In this document: in pieces, positions 11,101-21,077 of the stretch | How positions within the stretch are numbered: position 1 is the stretch's first letter | Layout: every line of letters begins with the position of its first letter | NCBI RefSeq assembly: GCF_029946005.1 | Contig: NZ_JAQSDR010000009.1 | Span: forward strand, 124,001-188,000 | From: Aquabacterium sp. | GTDB taxonomy: Bacteria > Pseudomonadota > Gammaproteobacteria > Burkholderiales > Burkholderiaceae_C | Direction: 5' to 3' | DNA: 64,000 bases | Program-made: the position numbers and the translations under genes | The notes under the pieces: model-generated | The model's database searches: none | Seen by the model: the letters and a program-made list of their open reading frames with translations, nothing else | What the model was told of the DNA's origin: nothing

Positions 11101-11625
11101 GCCATCAACACCCTCGAAGACGCCATCCACAAGATCGACATTGAAACCCGCGATCTGTTGGCGGGCACCTTCAACACCGTCAACGAACATTTCGGCCGCA
11201 TGTTCCCCGAGCTGTTCGGCGGCGGCACGGCCAAGCTGGTCATGACTGGCGACGAAATCCTCGACGCAGGCGTGCAAGTCATGGCCCACCCGCCCGGTAA
11301 GAAGAACAGCACCATCCACCTCTTGTCCGGTGGCGAAAAAGCGCTCACGGCCATCGCCCTGGTGTTCGCCATTTTCCAGCTCAACCCCGCGCCTTTCTGC
11401 CTGCTCGACGAAGTCGATGCCCCCCTGGACGACGCCAACACCGAGCGCTACGCCAAGCTGGTCAAACAGATGTCCAGCGGCACGCAGTTCCTGTTCATCT
11501 CGCACAACAAGATCGCCATGGAAATGGCCGAGCAGTTGATCGGAGTGACCATGCAGGAGCAGGGCGTCTCGCGCATCGTCGCGGTCGACATGGAGGCCGC
11601 CTTCTCGATGGCCCAGGCCGCCTGA
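8110..11625 (+). CDS. smc: Chromosome segregation ATPase SMC
   Basis: 1171-residue structural maintenance of chromosomes protein that organises and segregates DNA with ScpA and ScpB. The N-terminal head has Walker A GPNGCGKS at residues 31-38. A long coiled coil rich in Glu, Arg and Leu follows to about residue 500, then the hinge around GLPGLWTKIHIENGWENALE, then a second coiled coil. The C-terminal head carries the ABC signature LLSGGEKALTA (Ser near 1073) and Walker B FCLLDEVDAPLDDANTER. It heads the smc-zipA-ligA-def run. Confidence 0.97.
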   Translation: MRLNSIKLSGFKSFAEPTTFQLPGQLVGVVGPNGCGKSNIMDAVRWVLGESKASELRGESMQDVIFNGSGNRKPASRASVELVFSNEDARAGGQWNQFAEIAVKRVLTRDGTSSYFINNQPVRRRDVQDVFLGTGLGPRAYAIIGQGTISRIIESKPEELRLFLEEAAGVSKYKERRRETEHRLKDTRENLTRVDDILRELNNNLEKLERQAEVATRYNGLQEQGTLKLHQLWFLKHRDASTEESRIKQDILGATNALEGRMAELRQVEAELEHVRQAHYESSDELHTAQGALAEANLEVSRLEERIRYVVEGRQKVEQRLAELKGQNDQWADRKVSAEEELETLAERMAAAEEQAEILAAQAEELTANVPTFEDTVRAASQKANEQRGVAGQVQQQIQLLAADSRNIDDQSRQLNLRRERLVAEKQTLAAPDELSLTELTRQLEAGQEDLAVAEAQLGELTESVPALDDARKERQSDANAQASRQSDLTARLEALRALQEKVQTEGKLKPWLAKHGLDGLPGLWTKIHIENGWENALESSLRERLSALEVGRVETVRAFENDAPPAKLAFYSPPSGQIANSHQTLPRLSDLLRLNDQGLKALLNDWLEGVYTAGSMEEALANRGKLTHGEVIMTQAGHAVSQFAVSFYAPDSEQAGMLARAQEIESLEKQVRAQAIMADDARAALIRAEAAYTDASQRLVTARRDTSELQQRTHQVQVEVLRLTQQAQQSNARREQIASEVGEIDGQLEELNERRATGEARFEELDLSLADAQERHAQLEEAVIEAERKLNHAREQSRALERQAQEAAFSARSMSARRGELQRGIETSVQQIQANEASAVTLHEEHARLSETAAGTGLDEALAVKLEKESALGQTRSRYDDLSAQLRRADEQRMEFERSLQPLRDQITKLQLEEQAASLGGAQFMEQLIAASVDLEVLARNIEENGVKLHGLQSEIDRIQREINALGAVNLAALDELTAARERKGFLDSQMADLLDAINTLEDAIHKIDIETRDLLAGTFNTVNEHFGRMFPELFGGGTAKLVMTGDEILDAGVQVMAHPPGKKNSTIHLLSGGEKALTAIALVFAIFQLNPAPFCLLDEVDAPLDDANTERYAKLVKQMSSGTQFLFISHNKIAMEMAEQLIGVTMQEQGVSRIVAVDMEAAFSMAQAA

Positions 11626-11659
11626 GCGAAGCGCAGAAGAAGAACCCAACACATTCCCC

Positions 11660-15394
<3,735 letters not shown>

Positions 15395-15467
15395 GCCGAT
15401 CAAGCCCGGACCACCAAATGCCGACAACCAAGATGCGAGCCCTCAATTTGAACCATCAGGAGATCAC

Positions 15468-16451
15468 ATGACCGAACGGGTGAACAGCCTGGACATTGCC
15501 AAAGGCATGGCCATCGTTCTGGTCGTGGTCGGCCATGTCGCGGCCCGCGAGGATGTGCCGGGGGCGGACTGGTACAACCTGCTGCGTCTGGCAATCTACT
15601 CTTTCCACATGCCGCTGTTCATGGTGCTCTCGGGCATCTCGTTGGGCCTGTCCTGGAAGGTGCTCGCCAACCAGGCCGCAGTGTTGGGTTATGTTCGCAA
15701 AAGGCTCAAGAAGCTGGTGATTCCCTATGCCCTTCTGGGTCTGGCCATCATCTGCGGCAAGTTGGTCGCCAGCCGTTTCATCCACGTCGATAACATCCCG
15801 CAGGGCGTGGTGAGCGGCCTTTTGGACTTGTTCTTGCGGCCGATGGCCTCGGCGGCGTCCTTTCTTTGGTTCATTTACGTGCTGTCGGCCTATTACCTGG
15901 TCTTTCCCTGGTTTCTCCATCAGGCTCCCCGTGCCACACCTTGGGCGATGATGGCTTTGGGCATCGTTCTTTACCCTTTTGCCTGGCCTTCAACCTTCAA
16001 CATCGCGAACCTGGTGATGTACCTGCCGTTTTTCTCGGCGGGGATCTTGCTGGGGCAGCACTGGGGCAAGGCCGCCAGCGTGATCAATCCCAGACTCGCG
16101 CTTTGGGCGATGCCGTTGTTGGCCGCTTTGGTTTACGGTGTTTGGCAAGAGCCTTTGTCCAAGTGGTTCGTTGGCACTTTGTCCGTGCCTTTTGTCCTGG
16201 CGCTTGCGAATCAAGTGCAAGGGCCAGGCAAGTCGTTCTTCATGACCGCAGGCATCTACACCTTCAGCATCTACCTGTTCAATACCTTGTGCATTGGCAT
16301 TGCCAAAGCTGTGACCCTCAGCGTCATGCCATGGCGGGATGGATACTTTGTCGGACACTTTGTGGTCTTGTTGATTGCCGGTGTATGGGGCCCGATCTTG
16401 GTCAAGAAGATTGTCCAGAAGATCTCGCCACCGGTCGCGGCCTACCTTTGA
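15468..16451 (+). CDS. Membrane acyltransferase, acyltransferase-3 family
   Basis: A 327-residue integral membrane protein with about ten hydrophobic segments. The N-terminus NSLDIAKGMAIVLVVVGHVA carries the conserved early His of acyltransferase-3 proteins, and FHMPLFMVLSGI follows as expected. Members transfer acetyl or other acyl groups to surface glycans or other extracytoplasmic acceptors. The acceptor here is unknown, because no glycan-synthesis genes are nearby. The start is set by AGGAG five bases upstream of the ATG. It sits alone between def and a MarC-family gene, and its text looks somewhat less GC-rich than its neighbours, so it could be an acquisition. Confidence 0.82.
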   Translation: MTERVNSLDIAKGMAIVLVVVGHVAAREDVPGADWYNLLRLAIYSFHMPLFMVLSGISLGLSWKVLANQAAVLGYVRKRLKKLVIPYALLGLAIICGKLVASRFIHVDNIPQGVVSGLLDLFLRPMASAASFLWFIYVLSAYYLVFPWFLHQAPRATPWAMMALGIVLYPFAWPSTFNIANLVMYLPFFSAGILLGQHWGKAASVINPRLALWAMPLLAALVYGVWQEPLSKWFVGTLSVPFVLALANQVQGPGKSFFMTAGIYTFSIYLFNTLCIGIAKAVTLSVMPWRDGYFVGHFVVLLIAGVWGPILVKKIVQKISPPVAAYL

Positions 16452-16463
16452 CAAGTCCGCTGC

Positions 16464-17078
16464 ATGAGCCACACGATCACGTCGGCCTTCATCCTGCTGC
16501 TCCTGGTGCTTGATCCATTTGGCACCTTGCCCATCTTCATCTCGGTGATGCGGGGCGTGGCGCCTCAGCGGCGTGTGTGGGTGGCTTTGCGCGAGGCCTG
16601 CATGGCCTTTGGCGTGTTGCTCGCCTTCATGCTGGGCGGGCGCACCTTCCTGCAACTGATGCGCCTGTCCGAGCGCTCGCTGGAAGTCGCTGGCGGCGTG
16701 ATCTTGCTGTTGTTGTCCATCCGCATCATCTTTGCCTCGGGGCGACGCCTGTTCGACGAAGACGCGGCCCCTTCCAGTGAGTCGGGCCGCGAGCCTTTCC
16801 TGTTCCCCATCGCCGTGCCCCTGCTGGCAGGCCCCTCGGCCATGGCCACGGTGCTGCTGCTGGCTTTCCGCCAACCTGCGCAACTCGTTGAATGGATAGC
16901 GGCCCTGGCGGCGGCCGTGGGCGTGTGCGCGGTGGTGCTGCTGGCCAGCCAGCCCTTGCACCGCTGGCTGGGCGAGTCGGTCGTCACCGCCATCGAAAAA
17001 CTCATGGGCCTGGTGTTGTGCGCCATCGCGGTGGAAATGATCCTCGCCGGGATCAAGCACTATTTCTCGGCGGCGTGA
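16464..17078 (+). CDS. MarC (UPF0056) family integral membrane protein
   Basis: A 204-residue protein with about six membrane segments. Family features are the N-terminal LLLLVLDPFGTLPIFISVM and the central FPIAVPLLAGPSAMATVLLL. Despite the family name, a role in multidrug resistance is not established, and the function of YhgN/MarC proteins is unknown. It begins 12 bases after the acyltransferase stop and may be cotranscribed with it. Confidence 0.85.
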   Translation: MSHTITSAFILLLLVLDPFGTLPIFISVMRGVAPQRRVWVALREACMAFGVLLAFMLGGRTFLQLMRLSERSLEVAGGVILLLLSIRIIFASGRRLFDEDAAPSSESGREPFLFPIAVPLLAGPSAMATVLLLAFRQPAQLVEWIAALAAAVGVCAVVLLASQPLHRWLGESVVTAIEKLMGLVLCAIAVEMILAGIKHYFSAA

Positions 17079-17155
17079 GAAATTCCACAGTTTGCGATAA
17101 GGGTTTGCGCTAGGAAGCCGCCGAAGACGTTGATACTGGGGCCAACACTGGGAGA

Positions 17156-19183
17156 GTGGGCTTGTTGGGATCTGAATCATTCATTTGGATGTGGTGGCCT
17201 TTGCTCCTGCTGGTCTTGGGGGGGGCTCTTGGTCACGGCTTGGCCTGGCGCGGCGTCCGGCGTCAGCGCCAGCATGTTGGCGACATCACGCTGGGCGTGC
17301 AAGCCTTGCTGGCGCAGAGCGAGGCGAAACGGCAGTTCATTTTCGAGAACGCCGATGTGAGTTTTTTCGAGGTGGACGTCCAATCCGGACAGGTGAGGGT
17401 AGACGGCCGCCTGCCTCAGCCCTCGTCAGACGCTGGCGTCGATTCCCGCCTGTTCAGCCAGCCGCAGTGGCGCGAGTTGATTCACCCGGATGAGGTCGAA
17501 CAGGCTTGTTCGCAGCTCAATGACTACCTCGCCGGGGTCTCCCCGCGCTACGAGTTGCGCTTTCGCTTCAAAGTCTCAGGTGAAGATTGGCGTTGGGTCT
17601 TGTGCAAGGCACGCGTCGTAGCGCGCAATGACCAAGGGCAGCCCACCAAAGTGCATGGCAGCCTGATCGATGTCCACCAAAGTTGGCTGATGCGCTTGGC
17701 ATTGCACGAAGAGCGCGAGATGTTTGCCACGGGGCCCGTGGTCATGATCCGTGCGCAATACGCCCGGGGCATCTCTAAGTTCGTTTACGTGTCCACCAAT
17801 GTGCGCAAACTGTGGGGCTACGAGCCTGCAGCCTTGACCAGCTTGTCGAACTCCATGTCCATCGTCCACCCAGACGATTCGCGCCTTTTGAAGGACCGGT
17901 TCATTCAAGCCATGAACAGCCCCGATGAACTGCAGGTGGAGTTCGAGGCCAGGCTGCGCATGGCCGATGGAAGTTACCGCTGGCATCTGTACAACAGCAC
18001 CATTGACCGCTCGCACTCGGAGCGGCGCGGCTACTTCATCGACATCGACGCGCGCAAGCAGGCCGAGCTGGAAGCCGCTGTGCAACGCCAGCGCCTGCAC
18101 GAAATGGTGCAAGAGTTGCGCGCCGCGCAGGACGAAGGTGTGGTGGTGCAAGAGGCCAGCGACATGCTGCACGCCGCGGACAACCTGGAAGAAGCCTTCA
18201 GCATCATCCGGCAGGCCTGCGAGCGCTTGTTCCCCGGTTGGTCCGGCTGGCTCGCCGCCACCCAGCCAGGTGGGAACCAATTGCAGATTGGGGCCTCTTG
18301 GGGGCGTGAGCCTTCGCAGGCAGAGCAGCACTTCCTGGCCCGCGATTGCTGGGGTATGCGGCGCGGCAAGCCTCACGCCTTCAGTGGACATGATCACGGC
18401 GTGTGCTGCGTTCACCTCAAGTGCATTCCCCGCGAAGACCTCCGCCCTTACCTGTGCGTGCCAATGGTGGCCCATGGTGAAACGGTCGGCACCTTGCATT
18501 TGTTCAGCCAGCAGGTCAGGGTGACCGATGAGCGCATGGCCGATGTGCAGGCTCGGGCCGTGCGGTTTGCCGAAACGTTGAAGCTGGCCTTGAGCAACCT
18601 GATGTTGCGCAACTCCCTGCACGACCAGGCCATGACCGACTCCTTGACCGGCCTGCACAACCGCCGCTTCATGGACGAGTGCCTGGGCAATGAGTTGCAA
18701 CGTGTGCGCCGTGACCATGGCGTGGTGTCGCTGGCCATGATCGACATTGACCACTTCAAGCAATTCAACGACAGCCGTGGGCATGACGCGGGCGACGTGG
18801 TTTTGAAAGCTGTCGCGGGCGTCCTGCTGGAATGCATTCGTGGCTATGACATTGCCTGCCGCTACGGCGGCGAAGAGATGGCGCTGGTGCTGCCGGGTTG
18901 TGAACAGGGCGATGCCGTCTTGCGCATGGAGCAGATCCGCAAGGCGATTGAAAACCTGGAGGTGCACCACGACGGCGTGCTGATGCCCAAGGTGACCATT
19001 TCAGCGGGGGTGGCTCAGGCCGTCGGGGGCAACTCCGAAACACTGATCCGTTGGGCCGATGAGGCGCTGTACCAGGCCAAGCGCATGGGACGCAATCAGG
19101 TGCGCGTGTCCAGCAAAACCGGACTGGCGGTGGTGACCGACCTGGGCGAGTTGGACCCCTTGGAGCAGGTCAACCGAGGCTGA
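17156..19183 (+). CDS. PAS-PAS-GAF-GGDEF diguanylate cyclase with one N-terminal membrane anchor
   Basis: About 675 residues. One hydrophobic segment near the N-terminus (WWPLLLLVLGGALGHGLAW) is followed by two PAS-like domains (IFENADVSFFEVD region to about 180, then to about 310), a GAF-like domain (about 340-500, with YLCVPMVAHGETVGTLHLFS) and a GGDEF domain starting MTDSLTGLHNRRF. The active site reads YGGEEM, not GGEEF, and an I-site RGYD is present. The GAF region is cysteine-rich (GVCCVHLKCIP), which could bind a metal or sense redox. The start is uncertain: GTG 17156 is too close to GGAG, while TTG 17162 has better spacing. Confidence 0.87.
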   Translation: MGLLGSESFIWMWWPLLLLVLGGALGHGLAWRGVRRQRQHVGDITLGVQALLAQSEAKRQFIFENADVSFFEVDVQSGQVRVDGRLPQPSSDAGVDSRLFSQPQWRELIHPDEVEQACSQLNDYLAGVSPRYELRFRFKVSGEDWRWVLCKARVVARNDQGQPTKVHGSLIDVHQSWLMRLALHEEREMFATGPVVMIRAQYARGISKFVYVSTNVRKLWGYEPAALTSLSNSMSIVHPDDSRLLKDRFIQAMNSPDELQVEFEARLRMADGSYRWHLYNSTIDRSHSERRGYFIDIDARKQAELEAAVQRQRLHEMVQELRAAQDEGVVVQEASDMLHAADNLEEAFSIIRQACERLFPGWSGWLAATQPGGNQLQIGASWGREPSQAEQHFLARDCWGMRRGKPHAFSGHDHGVCCVHLKCIPREDLRPYLCVPMVAHGETVGTLHLFSQQVRVTDERMADVQARAVRFAETLKLALSNLMLRNSLHDQAMTDSLTGLHNRRFMDECLGNELQRVRRDHGVVSLAMIDIDHFKQFNDSRGHDAGDVVLKAVAGVLLECIRGYDIACRYGGEEMALVLPGCEQGDAVLRMEQIRKAIENLEVHHDGVLMPKVTISAGVAQAVGGNSETLIRWADEALYQAKRMGRNQVRVSSKTGLAVVTDLGELDPLEQVNRG

Positions 19184-19185
19184 GG

Positions 19186-19584
19186 CTAGTCGTCCAGCGG
19201 CCGTGTCGAAGCCAGGGCGTGGGCGGTGAGGGCCTCCAGCGGGATCACCTCAAGAGCCTGTTCATGCGTGGACTCCAGCACCACTGGCGGCGCCATGCCG
19301 GCTTGCCAGGCTTCCAGCCATCGGCTGGCGCACAGGCACCAACGATCCCCCGGCTTCAAACCCGGAAAACGCGCCTCGGGGATGGCAGTGCTCAAATCAT
19401 TGCCTTGCGCCGCCGAGAAAGCCAGAAACTCGGCCGTCATCTTCACGCAGACCACGTGCAGGCCTAAATCATCGCGGCGCGTGCGGCAGCAGCCATCTCG
19501 GAAAAAACCGGTCACTGGCGCATAAGAGCAACCCCTTAAAGGGCCGCCCAGAACGTTGCGCGCGCTGGCGATGTCGATGGCCAT
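19186..19584 (-). CDS. DUF2237 family protein
   Basis: A 132-residue protein matching the widespread DUF2237 family of unknown function. The family blocks are clear: NVLGGPLRGCSYAPVTGFFR, DGCCRTRRDDLGLHVVC, FSAAQGNDLSTAIPEARFPG, LKPGDRWCLCASRWLEA and the C-terminal THEQALEVI. Several cysteines are conserved (in GCS, GCC, VVC and CLC), so metal or redox chemistry is possible but unproven. It starts two bases after the slipin gene and is probably in the same transcript as slipin and NfeD. Its stop nearly touches the convergent PAS-GGDEF gene. Confidence 0.85.
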   Translation of the reverse strand: MAIDIASARNVLGGPLRGCSYAPVTGFFRDGCCRTRRDDLGLHVVCVKMTAEFLAFSAAQGNDLSTAIPEARFPGLKPGDRWCLCASRWLEAWQAGMAPPVVLESTHEQALEVIPLEALTAHALASTRPLDD

Positions 19585-19586
19585 GG

Positions 19587-20495
19587 TCAGGAAGGTGTGC
19601 GCTTCATCAGAGTCATCGCCGTGCCGATCAGGGCAGAGACCTCGCTCATGTTGCCCGGAACGATCATGGTGTTGTTCTTCTGGGCCAATTGGGCATACGC
19701 CTCAACGGCTTTCTCGGCCACCTTGAGGTTCACGGCATCCTGACCACCGGGTTGCTGGATGGCAGCGGCGATCTTGCGGATGGCGTCGGCGGTGGCATCG
19801 GCTACGGCGGTGATGGCGGCGGCCTCACCCTGGGCCTTGTTGATCTCGGCCTGTTTTGCGCCCTCTGACCGGGCGATGAAGGCTTCGCGCTCGCCGGTGG
19901 CGATGTTGATCTGCTCCTGGCGGCGCCCCTCGGAGGCGGCGATCAAGGCGCGCTTTTCACGTTCGGCCGTGATCTGCGCCTGCATGCTGCGCAGAATCTC
20001 AACCGGCGGGGTCAGGTCCTTGATTTCGTAGCGCAGGACCTTCACGCCCCAGTTCAAGGCCGCTTCATCCAGCGCGTTGACCACGCCGGTGTTGATCACT
20101 GCGCGTTCTTCAAAAGTCTTGTCCAGCTCCATGCGGCCAATGACCGAGCGCAGCGTGGTTTGTGCCAGCTGGGTGATGGCCATCACATAGTTGGAGGCGC
20201 CATAGCTGGCCCGCATCGGGTCGGTCACCTGGAAGTACAGGATGCCGTCCACCTGCAGTTGCGTGTTGTCTTTGGTGATGCAAACCTGGCTGGGCACGTC
20301 CAGCGCAATTTCTTTCAGCGAATGTTTGTAGCCCACCACGTCAACGAAGGGCAGGACCACGTTCAGGCCGGGCGTGAGGGTGGCGTGGTACTTGCCCAGG
20401 CGCTCCAGCACCCAGGCGTTCTGCTGCGGAACGACCTTGACCGACTTGGCGACGAAGATCACGGCCAGGACCAGGATGACGAGGGCGAATTCCAT
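19587..20495 (-). CDS. SPFH/band-7 membrane protease-like protein (slipin, QmcA-like)
   Basis: A 302-residue protein with an N-terminal membrane anchor (FALVILVLAVIFVAKSVKVV) and a stomatin/prohibitin SPFH domain (PQQNAWVLERLGKYHATLTP, then VPSQVCITKDNTQLQVDGIL). It continues into a long Ala/Glu/Lys-rich coiled coil (AEREKRALIAASEGRRQEQI). Such proteins form large membrane rings and are linked to membrane microdomains and FtsH or NfeD partners. The upstream nfeD-like gene 21 bases away is the classic partner. Confidence 0.92.
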   Translation of the reverse strand: MEFALVILVLAVIFVAKSVKVVPQQNAWVLERLGKYHATLTPGLNVVLPFVDVVGYKHSLKEIALDVPSQVCITKDNTQLQVDGILYFQVTDPMRASYGASNYVMAITQLAQTTLRSVIGRMELDKTFEERAVINTGVVNALDEAALNWGVKVLRYEIKDLTPPVEILRSMQAQITAEREKRALIAASEGRRQEQINIATGEREAFIARSEGAKQAEINKAQGEAAAITAVADATADAIRKIAAAIQQPGGQDAVNLKVAEKAVEAYAQLAQKNNTMIVPGNMSEVSALIGTAMTLMKRTPS

Positions 20496-20516
20496 GTGTG
20501 CGGGCTTTCAGGGTTG

Positions 20517-20948
20517 TCAAATCTTGGCGAGGACCAGGGTGTTGCCTTCAATCGCTTGGATGCGGTGGGGGCCGCTTTGGGCTGGTGGTGTGCCCAGGTA
20601 GCGGGCATCCCAGTCGGCGCCCCGGTAGTGGACACGCGTGCGCCCGTCAGTCGACCACTGCGCCACCTCCACGGGCTGGCCCAGGTCAAGGTGCAGGTCC
20701 GGGTTGGCGCGGCCTTCGCTTTGGGCGTGGTCCTTGCTGCGCTGCCGCTTGAGGTGCCAGCCCAGCGCGGCCACACCGCCCACCACCCCGGCGATCAGCA
20801 TCTGGGTGGACTGGGGGTGGCCCATCTGGGCGCTGATCGCCGCAGCCGCTGCGCCCAGAGCGAGCATCAGCAGGTAAAACGTGCCAGTCAACAATTCCAG
20901 CCCAACGATCATGCCGGCCGCAATCCACCAAAGGGTTGTGTCACTCAT
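20517..20948 (-). CDS. NfeD-like membrane protein (short form, slipin partner)
   Basis: A 143-residue protein with two or three N-terminal membrane segments (WWIAAGMIVGLELLTGTFYL, LMLALGAAAAAIS, MLIAGVVGGVAALGWHL). A soluble C-terminal OB-like beta domain follows, including GRTRVHYRGADWDAR, where the W-x-A motif is typical of NfeD proteins. It lacks the ClpP-like serine protease domain of long NfeD forms. It lies directly upstream of the slipin, the arrangement in which NfeD and SPFH proteins are thought to act together. Confidence 0.85.
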   Translation of the reverse strand: MSDTTLWWIAAGMIVGLELLTGTFYLLMLALGAAAAAISAQMGHPQSTQMLIAGVVGGVAALGWHLKRQRSKDHAQSEGRANPDLHLDLGQPVEVAQWSTDGRTRVHYRGADWDARYLGTPPAQSGPHRIQAIEGNTLVLAKI

Positions 20949-21077
20949 GGGGGCAGTGTACGGCGCCTGTGTCTGTTTTCATGCGACTGTCATCCACAGT
21001 GCCCACAGAAGTCCTACACTTCGCGCTTTCGCGTTTTTCCGGGCGCCCGCCCGACTTTGCCCACAGGGGTTTTGGCC

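Noticed and set aside
20990..20998. TCATCCACA, one base off a DnaA box
   Set aside because: A single near match; no cluster of boxes, AT-rich unwinding element or origin-type genes nearby, so not an origin.
20160..21077. Upstream extension of the decarboxylase frame by about 300 codons
   Set aside because: It runs antisense through nfeD and the slipin and has no family similarity; the ribosome site and family N-terminus fix the start at 21078.
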